Positions 10,574-22,061 of a stretch of DNA of 64,000 nucleotides are shown one piece after another. The position numbers and the translations under genes are program-made. Numbering within the stretch: the first letter of the stretch is position 1; every line of letters starts with the position of its first letter. The notes below the pieces were generated by a model. That model saw only the letters and a list, made by a program, of their open reading frames with translations. It was not told where the DNA came from and did no database searches. The stretch comes from Alligator mississippiensis. Lineage: Eukaryota; Chordata; Crocodylia; Alligatoridae. The stretch spans positions 239,842,719 to 239,906,718 of the forward strand of contig NC_081824.1 in assembly GCF_030867095.1 (NCBI RefSeq), read 5' to 3'.

Positions 10574-12580
10574 ACTGGCAGACTTAAGAGTTGCTATGTG
10601 AATCTTAACTCTGAATTTCCTGCCTTTTTGCAATTAAATATTTGCCTTCATTTTGCATCAGTAATTAATTTTCTTTATTACTGTTAAAAATGACTTTCCT
10701 GTACAATCACTTCAGCTCTTTAACCCTGCTATTTTTGAGTGCTTCAAAATTTGTAGGTTTCAGCTCCTACTTCAAATTCTCCAGAGTCCCTTAACCTACT
10801 CCCTTTCTCTCTTCCCTTTGAAATTCTCAGACCTTGTTATATAATTCCATATGTTCTGCACATCTCAACTGGTTAACTGGATATGTAGTCTGTTTCTTGT
10901 TTCTCTGTAAATTTTTACAATCTATACTAATTTATTAAAGTTGCTTAAAATATGAAGCTTTGTCCTATGGATAATCCCAGCATTGTTTGGTCCTAAATCT
11001 GGACAAAAAAGTTAATTTTTTGTTGTTGCTGAATTGTAACTTGATTTAAAGCTTGCCATATTGTCACATTTCATGAAAGTAAACACCCCTTTCTAGCAAG
11101 TGCAGCAGATCATGAGAGTTGTAATTCAAATATCTCATAGTCCATTCCCCCAGTAAGCCAGGGTTCCCTGACAGACTGCATAGCCAAGATACCCAGAGTT
11201 TACTGTGCTTGTTTGCTAAGATGTGAGATGCTAGTGTATTTCAGGGATATGTAGTTCAGCACAAAGACCAGCTTATAATAGAACGTGGGGGCATGATGCA
11301 CCATGGTAACTGTGGAGGACAAGGATTATAACAGAACTGATTCCAAATGAAATGTTTTGTTTCAATTTGATATACCAAACTATTTCCACTGAGGTCAACC
11401 TAACCTAAAACAAAAGTTTTATTTTCACTTTCCACTTGGAAAAGTGGGCAAGGGAATCAGCAAATTATCCTGGGATAACCTGGATAAAACCAGTATTGAC
11501 AACAAATATATTGATGGAAAATTCTTCACCAGCTGTAATAAATAACCTGTATTGAAACATATCCTTATTTAGATAACTATATGAATACAATTTAAACACT
11601 ATTAAGTGTTTTAAATCTATATTAATGAATTTAACACACATTACATAATCATTACAATACAGCTTAGTGAAATAAATCCAGCAATGGGATTTACAGACTC
11701 TTTCTATAGATAAGTCTATCTCATAATCTGCAGGCACAACAAAAAGCAATTTTCTTGGTTTCTCCAGGAGGTAGGGAGGGGAAGCGATGAGAAGGAAGAA
11801 TGTGGGGGAGGAGAAAGGGAGAGAGAAAGAGAGAGAAAGTGGCACATTTTATATGAGTCCATGTGTGTACTGGACACAGACTGTTAGTTCATTATGATCT
11901 TCAGTAATAATACCAACTTTTGGGAAATGTTTCAGTATTTTCATGCGCAGTTTTCTGCCTCTCCATTTTATAAGAGGAACTTTATTTCCCTGTGACAGAT
12001 TTCTGTTATTGCATTGTGGTGGAGATTTAATGTTCACATATTCCTAGCAAAACCTGAATGCTAGTCTTGTTTTATGCCCATCTATTGGGAATTATTTCAC
12101 TTAATGCAAATAGGGCATTATTTCATAACTGCCTCACATAATTATTAATCCCAGCTTTGTCAAGTGATATTCATCTCCTTGAGACCAAAATTCTGTTTCT
12201 ACAGAAGCAGAGCATATCCCCGTAAATCTCATCAATTAGTGTGAAAAAGAGTGAAGTTGCCTCAAATCCAAACCTTCCTGTGATAACTTGTAATGAGATT
12301 CCATCTTCGGGAAAGTTTGAAATTACATTTTTAGTTTTACTCCACAAAATTTTGTGTACTGGCCGTAGCCCAGAAGGATGGCAAACCTGTTCTGGACCAA
12401 AATGGGAAGAGTTCTCATTGCCATCATTGCGAGTGTCTCAGAACCATTAACTTTCTGAAGTCCATTCATTGGCTTCTCTAAGAAATTTCTTGGCAGAGCC
12501 AGTTCAGGTCAGCTCATGATGTGTATGAGCACATGGCCATATCACATTTACAGGTCAAACTGTGCTCTGAATTTGTCTGG
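9641..12580. other. Intergenic DNA with one dinucleotide tract
   Basis: I recognise no gene or element apart from the TA tract listed separately. The 108-126-codon open frames (10016-10342, 11465-11845 minus) show low-complexity or random composition and no domain. Confidence 0.45.
10524..10570. repeat. (TA)n microsatellite
   Basis: About 47 bases of uninterrupted TA dinucleotides. The 68-codon minus-strand frame that crosses it is mostly Ile-Tyr repeats and is an artefact of the tract. Confidence 0.97.
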
Positions 12581-12589
12581 CTGCAGTTT

Positions 12590-13250
12590 CCAGCCATTGG
12601 TTCGTTACACCTGTTCCTTCTAGAGTAAAGAGCCCTTTAGTACTCAGTACTTTTTCCTAGGGCATTTGCTTCCAGACTGTCATCAAGTCATCTACTGATC
12701 TTCTTGATAAACTATACAGATTGCACTTTGCAAGTCTCTCGTTCTGAGTCATTTTCTCCAGGTCTTGACTCATTTTTGTGGCTCTTCTCTGTACCCTCAC
12801 CAATATTCAAAATATTTTAAAAATGTGGACACTAAAACTGGATGTAGTATCCCAATAATGGTCTCTCCATTGCCGCACATAGAAGTCAATTCACCTCCCA
12901 GGTTCTACTCACTAGTGTCCTGTTTACACATCTACAGTTTGCTTTAGCCCTTTACAGACTTGTGTCATGTTGAATGCATGTCCATTATGGCCTCAAGAGC
13001 CTTTCCAGGGACTTCACTTTCCAGAACACAGCTCCCCTTCTGTATGTATGCACAATTACATTATTTGTCCCTAGATGAATACCCTTGTATTTCATTTGAT
13101 TTAAACATGTTTTGCTGGAATAGGCACAAGCTACCAAGTGATCTTGATTTTCCTGTGGGCTTTCCTTATCATTGTTTACCATTCCACCCATCTTGTGGCA
13201 TCTGCCACTTTCAGCCATGCAGCTAGCACTTCCCACTTTCTATTTCCTCA
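12590..13250 (-). mobile_element. Ancient CR1 LINE fragment (ORF2 3' region)
   Basis: The phrase order matches an inverted CR1 ORF2/3' UTR: GTTACACCTGTTCCTTCTAG, then TGTGGCTCTTCTCTGTACCC, AATGTGGACACTAAAACTGG, TAGCCCTTTACAGACTTGTG and TTGTCCCTAGATGAATACCC. The same phrases, less eroded, occur in CR1 copies A and E. No frame survives. It is much older than the other CR1 copies here. Confidence 0.7.
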
Positions 13251-15172
13251 ATGAATAAACAGTTTGTCTTCAGTCTCTAGGACTGCCCATCCAGAGCTTT
13301 CATGCTAAGTGTCAATACAAAAAAACCCAAAAACCAAAATACCAAACAAAAACAAACAGTAACAGAACCCATTTGTAGTCAATAATCTGTGAAAAAACCT
13401 CTGTGATAAAATAATGTTAGAAAACGCTGTTAGTGGTGTAGCCATTAACAGTGCAGTTTTCTGAATGAGGTGTGTGTGTGGAGAGGTGATACAGTATGTG
13501 GTAATTATATTTTGTACTCAGCCAAGAGCTCCATTAACTTTTTAATACAGAATAATAATTACAGAGCTCTCCATGAGTCTGCCAGAGTAGTAACTGGCAC
13601 AGTGATCAGAGGAGACTTGTGCCTGCAGTGCAGGTTTCTACCTCTCTAGAGCCCTGGCTACATGACAGCCACACCATCTGTAGCTGCAATCTTAAACCAC
13701 AAATAGCATGAAACATTTTTTCCTGTCTCAGTGCCCGCTATGCTATTCATGCCACCTATGTCCTGCTGTGGTCTCGTTCTAGCCCCTGCCCCATCTATCC
13801 TTTTCCTTCCCTCTACTTGTTGCCAGATTTATTTAGAGCCCATTTATGTGAGCCATTAATCATAGCGTGGTTAGTCATTTAAAAATAAAAATAATTACTA
13901 GTCTGTGGACGTGACAAGTCATTTTCAGCTACTGAACAACTTGGCAAGAGATTTTCTCTCTTTGTTTGAAAATATTCTAGCTACAAGGGGAAGTTTTTTT
14001 TGTCTCTGTATTTGTATAACGAAGACATGTAAATATATCAGAGGCAGTGAGATGGGAAACAGCCAGCTCTTGAGCAGTTGCTAAAAGATGACACTTTGTA
14101 AACTATGTTGATAACCCTCTGTGGGAGGGACAGCAGAAACTTAATTAGTACTGAAATATACTGGGAGAAGGTGTATTTTTAGAGCCTAGAAGGAATCTCC
14201 AGGAATGCCAGCCTGGAGGGACTTAATGTTCTCAATTCCTTATCCAGGGGCACAGTATGTGTATTCAATATGAAGGGGATGTTGGGGTAGGGAGTGGACA
14301 GAAATAATGCAGTCTCTAGTGATTCAACCCATGGACAATGCCCATTGACATTCCAATGGGAAAAGGACCAAGCCCAGGCTTTGTGGGTTTCAAATTTAAC
14401 CTGAATAAAAGGTTAGGAGGAGACGTTAGACTAGTTTTCAGGCAAAAAGAGTTTTATTTCAGCAGGTTTGCTACTGACTCTGTGAGGAATTTGGTTAAGT
14501 CACTTATCCTTTGTATACTTCAGTTCCACATTTGTAAAGCAGGAATAATTATAGTCAAATTATTTTTTTTTCAAGTTTTACATCAGGAGAAAGTCAAGAC
14601 TTTTCAAAGTTTTTCATGAAAAGTCAAAGACAGGCATGACAAAGCAGCCATGCAATAGTGCTCTTAACACAATGGTCAGAGCACTTCCCAGCATGTATGG
14701 AACCCAGATTGGAGTTGATGGTCTGAATCAGGCTGATTAACCTGGATCTTCCATTATTACACATCAGCATCCTTGCTATAGGATATTAGCTGTTCCAGGG
14801 AGGGTCACTTTCTCTCTCTGTTTTTGAGCAAACCTTAGCACCTTGGACCAGAGAACCTTTGATCAATGCAAGTTTTATTGAGAGTAATAAGCTCCTGCAA
14901 AACATTTTGGCTTGACAAACTGGTATTGTCTGACAAAAAGCTGTTCCCTTGAGATACTCTTGTCCATTTCTAATAATGCTACCTCACTTCTTCCACTTTT
15001 TGTCTGTCTCCTCTGTGTAGGGAGGGATTCTCTAAAGTCCTTAGCATTGGCTCAACCGTGCTTCTACTGAAGTAAATGGAAAACATTAATAGTAAACTTT
15101 TGGGTACAGGGAAAGTATCTGACAATGTGTTTATACAGCAGCTACATAATGAGCCCCAGTTTGATCGTGACT
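13251..15172. other. Intergenic DNA, no gene or repeat recognised
   Basis: This is unique-looking sequence. The part around 13840-14130 is free of visible repeat signatures and rich in TAAT-type words. Open frames (for example 14338-14619) have no recognisable features. Confidence 0.45.
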
Positions 15173-15175
15173 CTT

Positions 15176-15614
15176 GGGTGCATCTATACATGCAACTAAT
15201 GCAAAGCAATAAACACTGGTGCAGTTTGCACCAGTGTTTATTGCTCCCAGGTGCCATGTTTAGATGTGCACCTGGGACCGCAGTACATTGAGCCAAGTCA
15301 GAGCAGCCCTAGCTGGCAGGGGGCCTAGTGGGTCAGACTGCCAGACCAGGGCTGCTCTAACTCAGCTCAACATGCTGCAGAGGAGCTGGCTGGGGCATGA
15401 GGGTGCTTCAGTGCAGGGATAACCAGCAAGCAGCCCCCACACTGAAGCACCCTTGTGCCCTGGCCAACCCTGTCAGAGTCTATATGTGCATTGCTCTGCA
15501 GTAAATAATGCCACTTCAGGTTAGTACTTGTATTTACAAGCACTAATCTATATCAGAGTTAGTATATTAGCTAATTAGGCAGCTCCATAGTAAACATCTT
15601 GTGTAGATGCACCC
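15176..15614. mobile_element. TIR element, family E (copy E2), 439 bp, 3-bp TSD, multiple hairpins
   Basis: The ends are GGGTGCATCTATACATG and the inverse CTTGTGTAGATGCACCC. Both flanks are CTT (15173-15175 and 15615-15617). Inside is a perfect 18-bp hairpin, 15206-15223 with 15227-15244, with a 3-base loop. Two larger imperfect palindromes lie at about 15300-15360 and 15393-15470, and there is a small TTAGTACTTGTATTTACAAG palindrome shared with copy E1. It has no coding capacity. It is a MITE-like element whose transposase is not identified. Confidence 0.8.
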
Positions 15615-15617
15615 CTT

Positions 15618-16970
15618 GGGTACTATTGTAATATACATAATAAATAATAAAAACTGGATAGTAAGCCATTTCCTGAAAGCCACGCAGGAGAATAGCTGTG
15701 TATGCTTCCCCTGCTCACTGCACTCTCTCTGTGCTTGCACATGTCTCCTGGGGCCTCACCTCCTGGTGAAATGGGTCATAGTAAGTGGTACTGTCTAAGC
15801 AGTAGCCAGTAAAATATGGCCAGTAAATCTTTATATGGCACCATGTAAAAGAAGTTTAAAAACAGTACTAAATCTCACCCTCCATTTATGCAAATGAATA
15901 ATCTTTCCAAGAAGAACTATGACACTTTGCAACATCACAGTCACAGTCAGAAGAGGTGACAGAGATTTGCAAGGATGGCCTATGGTGGGAGGTAAGTAAC
16001 TGATCTGGATGGTCAGAGATGATTAGGGATGGTTAAATTAAATTGTGACAAGGCAAACTGAGATTAAATAGCAGGCAACGTTATAACAATATCAGTCAAG
16101 CAAGGGAAGAAGATTTGGAAGAGAACAGAGGAACCAGGGCCTGAGAATCCTCCGGTTCATAATATGGATGATAATAGCATGAGGATGATGGATGATAGAT
16201 AGCATGAGGATAAATGGATGATAGAAGCATGAGGGAATGCTTCTTGCCCAAAGGAGTATTTTGGTATGCTGTGAGACTCTAGTCCTTCTCATGCTAATTC
16301 TCTGGATCTGCTTCCCAGAAGAGGTGACATTATGGGGCAGCATTGTGCAAAGACTGTACTTATCCAGTGAAATATTCTTTTTCTCTGTGTTTGCATGTGG
16401 TGAGGGGAAATGGTCTGAACTGGCTGGGCTTGGGAACTGGTCTGCAAGCTCTCCAGACACAGTGATCTGGGAACCAAACTTCCAGCTCCTCACAAAGTGC
16501 AGATTTATACCAGGCTCTGTGATGTCACTATAAAGGCGCACACAATATCAGATATACACTGGCTTTCACAAACCTCTAAGCCAGGATGCCCAACCTTTCT
16601 GCAATATTGATTAAACAATGTACTGTTTTGTGCTTGTACAAGACTACTGCAAACCCAAACTCATCATTAGTAAAGTATCCTGGTCCTGACTGCAGCTCAG
16701 GACAGAAATTAGGGGAAAGCAAGCAGTATACTGCAAGGCCAACATCATTGGCACATAGAGTGGAAGCCCAGACCAATTTCTGCTTATGACTGAAGCATCA
16801 GTACTACTGCAGAATCCCTGCTGTCAGCCAGTTATATCTGATTCTTCCCTCTCTTTAAAGGTCTTCCCTGAATCAATTGACAGTATGGGTAGATCTAGGA
16901 TTTTGAAAAGGAGGGTGCAGATGGTGTGGTGCCTCATTGCATATAACACAATATGTTTTTCACCAGGTAA
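15618..16970. other. Intergenic DNA, nothing recognised
   Basis: Around 16160-16235 a short GATGATAGATAGCATGAGGA-like phrase is repeated two or three times. A 149-codon minus-strand frame at 16092-16541 and its plus-strand counterpart show no domain. Confidence 0.45.
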
Positions 16971-16974
16971 AAAG

Positions 16975-17933
16975 TGGCTAGTATTGACTTCGGATTTGGA
17001 TTCTGCTGATTCAGGAGGCAGTGATTTGATTTGGTGATTCAAATCACTGTCCCAAATGAATTCCTCTGAATCTCTGAATCACACAGGCTCATCCCCTGCC
17101 TGCTCTCCCAGCCCTGGAAATGGCTGCCCCTCCTGCCCCCCGACTCAACAGGTGCTGCTGGGTGTGGGGGGTGATCCCTGCTACCCCCCATTGCCCCATG
17201 GTGCATGGGGGGCTCTGTGTGAGTCCCCAGACCCCCCCTCTGCTGTCCCAGACCCCCATGGCTAACTACTCTCCCCAGCTCTGGCCCTTTAAGGAAAAAA
17301 AATCCACCAAAACCCCAGGCTCACTGGTTTCTGCCTGGCAGGTGTGATCTCTTCTACCCCCCACTGCCCCACACCATGTGGGGGGCTCTTCCACAAGCCC
17401 CCCAAAGCCCTGATGTGGCTGCAGGAGCTGGTGAGTCTGAGGTTTTTTCACTTTTTTTAAAGGGCCGAAGCTGGGGTGGGTGGGGCAGCCATGCTGGGGG
17501 AGCAGGTGGGGGTCTGGGGGCTCATGATGGAGCCCCCCATGCAGTGTGGGGCAATGGGGGGCAGTGAGGATTGCTCCCCAGCCCAGCAGCACCTGGTGAG
17601 TGGGGGAGTGGATGGGGGCTGGGCGGGCTGGGGGGAGCAGGCATGGGATGGGGCCTGGCAAGGGACCCCCCATGGTCCCCTCCCTGCTCCTCCAGCCCCC
17701 CTCCCCCAGACCCTACTTACCAGCATGGAGACCAGCTCCAGCTCCCTGCTGCAGAAGGCAGGGACTGCCCGAATCACCGAAACTCTGAATCTTTTCCAAA
17801 GATTTGGAAAGCTTCAAACCGATTCAGACCTTTTTATTGGTCCTTGATTCAATTCAGATTTGGAGATTTGGCCACCAAATTGGGCCGAATCTCCTCTGAA
17901 TTGAATCAGCACCTGAAGCTTCACACAGCCCTA
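16975..17933. mobile_element. H-type hAT foldback element H3, GC-rich palindromic core
   Basis: The right end CTTCACACAGCCCTA (17919-17933) and the GATTCAAATCACTGTCCC-type subterminal words match elements H1 and H4. The left terminus is eroded, and I could not find a convincing 8-bp TSD. The core is GC-rich and foldback-like. A unit at about 17130-17215 (CAACAGGTGCTGCTGGGTGT through CCCCCCATTGCCCC) reappears inverted at about 17520-17605. A partial direct copy lies at 17340-17390. Several 60-135-codon open frames lie here, but they are by-products of C- and G-rich repeats. Confidence 0.7.
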
Positions 17934-19208
17934 GTAGTCATTAAAATTAACTGTACATCTCTTTTAGAATCATAAAATGAAATCAAGTCTTCTTGAGCAT
18001 CTTGACATCTTGCAATGCTTTCTTGAAAGTTATTTCCACACCTGAATTAATGTTCACCTGAGTTAATGTTTTTAGATGGAGGTAAAAGCAGTCTGCAGGG
18101 CTATGAAATAGGAGCTTCATTACTATAAGCAGCTAACAGGCAGCAGAATTGAAGAAGAAAATATAACTTGGTTAGTGGAATATCAACACTATTAAATAAT
18201 GAGAGAAGGACAAAACCTGTGAAATGAAGAGTTTATGAGGATTCAGGTAGATTTTAATGAGCCATGAAGTCAAGTGACTCCCACACTTCTGCCTGAATAG
18301 AAATGCTTCTGTCACTGCCAGACAGTTTTTTTTTTTAAACTTTGGGTGGACCATGAATCGAGTCAGGGTAAGAGGGGAGGGTTGGGGAGCGGTGAAACTT
18401 CACCACTGCATCACCCCAAATCTGCCTTTGGTTAACAGTACGTGTTAATAATAACTGAGCATTATCCCATGCTTACTTTTGAAGGAAGAGCATTAAATAG
18501 ACCATAAAGGCTCATCAGTAAATTTTGCAGCACTAATAATTTACAGAGCTATTCTGTGGTCAAAGAAATGGTTGTCAGAGAAGAAGTGACTTTTAGCCTT
18601 CTTCCGTGGGAACCTCTGAGTGGTAATCCCCTCTGAGTGGCAATCCCTTCCCCTATTCTCTCATGCTCTTCTGACAGTCTTACTGGGTACAGAAAAAAAG
18701 AAGAAGCGATCCAAGATCATGGCACATTAGCATAACCTCAAGAAACTGTTTCTTACTTGCTTGTTTCCCTCACAGCAGTTATTAACACTAAGGCCTAAAC
18801 ATTTACACAGTCTCTGCCACAACTGGTAATGCTTCATTCTTGACATGGGACAGGATGCTAAATTCTCATTGTAGCTGTTATATTAGTCGCCTGCATTCCA
18901 AGCTCCATCATTGCTGAGTGTTACAGGTGTCCTAAAGTTATTACACAAAATCCAGAACCTGGCTGCAACCTTTGTTTGTCAGATCTCCTGCTCCGCCTTG
19001 ATGGAAGAAAATATAAATAATCAAACAAAGAAGATTGCTAATCATATTGCCAAACTGATACTTATTCCCTTATTGCTTCATGAGGAAAAAACCTGATGTG
19101 GCCGCTTGTCAAGGAATCACAGTCCATCCTGCCAGGGTCAAGATCTCACTGTCCTTATAATAAGTGGACTAGAGTCAATCTAGCTCACCTTATCAGTTCA
19201 TTTATCTT
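17934..19208. other. Intergenic DNA; possible tiny LINE relic at about 18920-18980
   Basis: The only hint is a plus-strand peptide VLKLLHKIQNLAATFVCQ, which resembles the LQxVQNxAARLV motif of L2/CR1 reverse transcriptases. It is too short to be sure. Otherwise nothing was recognised. Confidence 0.3.
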
Positions 19209-19213
19209 TGTTC

Positions 19214-19837
19214 TGTCAGAGCTGATTTGGATCAGTGCCTCGACACAGTGGAACTTTCCAGCACAAGGCACGGTAAGGCAGGGGAATTCTCGGCATGGTG
19301 AAGAGTTCCGGCATGGATAGCGTTCCCGCCGAGGATATGCAGATTTGCATAACACGATTGGCCGATGTTAAATTATTCCCACGTGGCGGCTGGCAATTGG
19401 CTCGCTAGCCGTATAAAAGGTTAGGGGTGTTTCCGCCCTAGTTGAAGAACTCCGCGATTCCCCCTGGAGTGGAACTCCAGCAGTTTGATCACCTGCCAAC
19501 AACTCCCCGTCGCCGAAGCTGTACGACGTATCCTCCGTGTTGCATGCCCGAGTTAGACCCGAGCTACCCGGTCTACAAGAGCTCCTCGATTAGCGACTAG
19601 AGATTAGAATTGTTGCAACTATGATTGAAGTGTGAAGTCACTTCTTGCCTGCGCTGTATATGACTCTGCAGTGTAAGTAAAGCTATCTCTGTTTTTCCAA
19701 CTGATACGTGTCCTGTCTGTGCCTAATTCCCGCTCCGGTGATAGAGAGAACCCATCTTCCCGTTATGGGATCGCAGCTGCAACCCCAGCTAGCGTTCCCG
19801 AGGATTCCCGTTCCTCGGTTCCCTCTCGGCCCCCACA
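19214..19837 (+). repeat. 5' LTR of the endogenous retrovirus-like element
   Basis: TG...CA-bounded, 624 bp. It contains a TATA box, TATAAAAGG, at 19412-19420, so transcription would start roughly 30 bases later. An AGTAAA that could act as a polyadenylation signal lies near 19676. It is identical in length to the second LTR. Confidence 0.93.
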
Positions 19838-19856
19838 TGGCGTCACGAACAGGATC
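19838..19856 (+). promoter_or_regulatory. Candidate primer-binding site
   Basis: TGGCGTCACGAACAGGATC starts directly after the LTR's terminal CA, where reverse transcription is primed by a tRNA. The TGG matches the complement of a tRNA CCA end. The rest partly resembles the lysine-tRNA type but is not a clean match, so the primer tRNA is not assigned. Confidence 0.6.
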
Positions 19857-19941
19857 CTGGTCCGGACTGGCATCACGAACAGGATCAGTGGGATTGGGAT
19901 TAGGATCAATAGGATCAGAGTCAGGATTTGGGGAAGATCTA

Positions 19942-20769
19942 ATGGAGCAGGAGCTAGTGAGAATTTGCCCCTGGCGTAGCGGGAGACGCCATGTGGCCAG
20001 CTCCGAGGAACTAGGCGCCCACATAGCGTATCACCAGGCAGGTGGAGTGGGTGAGAGGTTTATCGATGGCTACCTTTCACTGAAGGAAAAAGGAGAAGAG
20101 GCATCGGAAGTATGGGAGGCACATCTGCACCCCGAGGCGTTCGGGTGTGTGATGGGCAGTGAGGGAGTCCTGTTCAGGCCCCGGGAGAGAGGGAACACTG
20201 CACCCCTCGCCAAATGGGGATCGGGCGACGTGAGCCCGACTCTCAGCCAAGAGTTCGCTCACTGCGTGCAGCTCGCACGGGAGGGTGAAGAGCCAACGAC
20301 GGCTAACCAGTTCAGCCCCCCGCTGGATATGTGTGTAGCCCCGAAGGACAGAAAAGAGAGAGTGTTGGACGCGTTGTTCCGTGCTGTGACAACTTTGCTG
20401 CGGAAGAATGCAGACCTGGAAGCCCGACTGCTCGCTGCTGTTCCGGCAGCACGAGAAGCGGCAGAGGAGAGAAGCCCTGAGTTGACGCCACTCCAAGATG
20501 GCGCCAAGGAAGGAGCAAGCTGCCTGGAACCGGAAGAGAAGGGAGGAGCTTCGGGAAAATCGGCGGGAACCCGGCCAATGACCCCGCCCACCGACGCGAT
20601 GTCGCTTCCGGCAGCCCCGCCTCCTTTCCACGGGGAGGGGGCAGTGAGCAGAGGACATCCGCCCCTCTCCACGTATGCAGCGGCAGCCTCGACAGCAGCT
20701 ACGTGTTCTGCAGCAGCAAGCAGCCGAGTGAGGGAGACAATCTACACTACCCATCACACTAGAACCTAG
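19942..20769 (+). pseudogene. gag-like ORF of the endogenous retrovirus-like element
   Basis: An open frame runs 353 codons from 19708, inside the LTR, to 20769. The first plausible start past the primer-binding site is the Met at 19942 (MEQELVRICPW), giving about 275 residues. It has a helical, Leu/Ala/Glu-rich stretch (DALFRAVTTLLRKNADLEAR) that could form a coiled coil, then a Pro/Ala/Ser-rich tail. After the stop, capsid-like similarity seems to continue in other frames (YTTHHTRTELQELCRRV-type context at about 20740-20820, then 20819-21298). The intact part is therefore a truncated matrix-like portion of gag. A zinc knuckle was not seen. The gag assignment rests on position and composition more than on a firm motif. 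Confidence 0.55.
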
Positions 20770-20818
20770 ACTGAGCTACAAGAACTGTGCAGAGTCGAGG
20801 ATCAAGCCCGATGAGACC

Positions 20819-21298
20819 TTGGCTGTATGGTTAGGATGTCTGGTCGTGGAGTTTGGATCCGACCTGCTTGATCTGGAGGAGGCTAGTTTCTTCACCCAAC
20901 AAGCCTCATGGAGTGGAGGACATGCCACCAATATAGATTGGCTGATGTATAATACTCACTGGCCTGTTCCACTCCCAGCACTCCTCGCGGGTCAAGTGGA
21001 TCACAAACCCCATGTTTGGCACGAGGGTCGTTCGGCGAGGATCAGTGCAAAGCAGATCCTACTGGCGGTGATAGGAAGCTCTTACGGCTCCTGGAACCCC
21101 AGGGAGCATGTGCTGGGACTGACACTGACCCAGCAGCAGAGACCGTGGCCGCATCACCACCTACGAAACCCTGGAACTGTTCCAGTGACTTTTGACAGTG
21201 TAGAGGCTTGTGTTGAGGTGTATGGAGGGAGGAACACCACCGTCCTTCGAGTCCTCCTCAACCCGTTAGTCGGCCAACCGGCCTCCAACCTTCTGTGA
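20819..21298 (+). pseudogene. Probable capsid-region remnant of the same gag
   Basis: This 159-codon frame is in a different phase from the upstream gag frame. It begins MAVWLGCLVVEFGSDLLDLE, which fits the 'AWLxRLWDxGxDxIxLD' style seen in reptile and bird retrovirus-like gag proteins. No zinc knuckle or protease motif was found. I place it as gag downstream of a frameshift, at moderate to low confidence. Confidence 0.4.
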
Positions 21299-22061
21299 CA
21301 GCTTCCGCGATTCAAAGCGCTCATGAAGTCAGACACAGGGACTTCGAATGACCCAGAGCGAGTGTGGCAACCGCCGCAGAGGACAAAAGAGGAGAGGATT
21401 ATGTTTGGTTTCCTGTTACACCACTCCAGACTCATGAAGCGACAGCTGCGGATCCTGGGAGATGAGGGTCAATGGCAGTTGGCCCATTAGCTGGGTTTCC
21501 AGTGTCCGACGGATCCAGACGGTGACTCCGGAACGTCATCATTGTGTTAGGACAAGACCACGCAGTGTCCGCGTGTGGATCATCATTCGTGACGGTGCAT
21601 CTGCGGGCGTGCAAGAGCCGTCCGGAGCTGAGTCGAGTTTGAGCACCTATGTCATGTGCTTGAAGGAGAGTGGGGACCGAGAGAAGAGATCTGATTACCT
21701 CTCCATATGGATAGTGTTATATAGGTTGATTAACAGTGTGTAAGAATTCTTTTTCTACAGGTTTACCCGAGGTTCGAGATATGTGTCAGAAGCGGATCCA
21801 GAGAGAGAAAGAGAGACGCAGAGGTTGTCTGACGTGTGACTCCGCCATGACACCTATTGAACTCCTCGTGATTGAACTTTTTGTGACCAATATATTGATG
21901 TGTATGTGTATGTGTGTTGGTTACTATTTGGTTCGATCCGTAGAGGATGAACTACTGTCATTGTATGCTTTTGTACATAGCCAGTTATCTTTAGAAAGGA
22001 GCGATAATTTGGACAGTGTGCATGTGCTTCAGGTCCCAGCTGTGTCTTCGGCAAGGGGGCA
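21299..22061 (+). other. Remaining interior of the retrovirus-like element
   Basis: No RT, RNase H or integrase motif is seen. A splice-acceptor-like TTCTTTTTCTACAG lies at about 21748-21761. It precedes a frame with one hydrophobic stretch (LLVIELFVTNILMCMCMCVG, near 21860-21920) followed by YYLVRSVEDELLSLY. This could be the membrane anchor and tail of a lost envelope gene, but nothing else of one remains. Confidence 0.4.

Noticed and set aside
10427..10633. 68-codon frame with an Ile-Tyr repeat
   Set aside because: Translation of the (TA)n microsatellite.
11100..11300. Possible short repeat with 'ATGTAGTTCAGCA' and 'GTTGTAATTCAAA' phrases
   Set aside because: Similar in style to some short interspersed repeats, but too diverged to identify or bound.
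16975..17933. 8-bp target duplication for H3
   Set aside because: GTAGTCAT follows the right end, but no convincing match precedes the eroded left end.
17056..17975. Several overlapping Pro/Gly-rich frames up to 135 codons
   Set aside because: They come from GC-rich inverted repeats in the hAT-like element H3; frames in both strands are equally open.
20077..20757. 226-codon minus-strand frame
   Set aside because: Opposite-strand shadow of the gag-like frame; Ser/Arg/Cys-rich without domain features.
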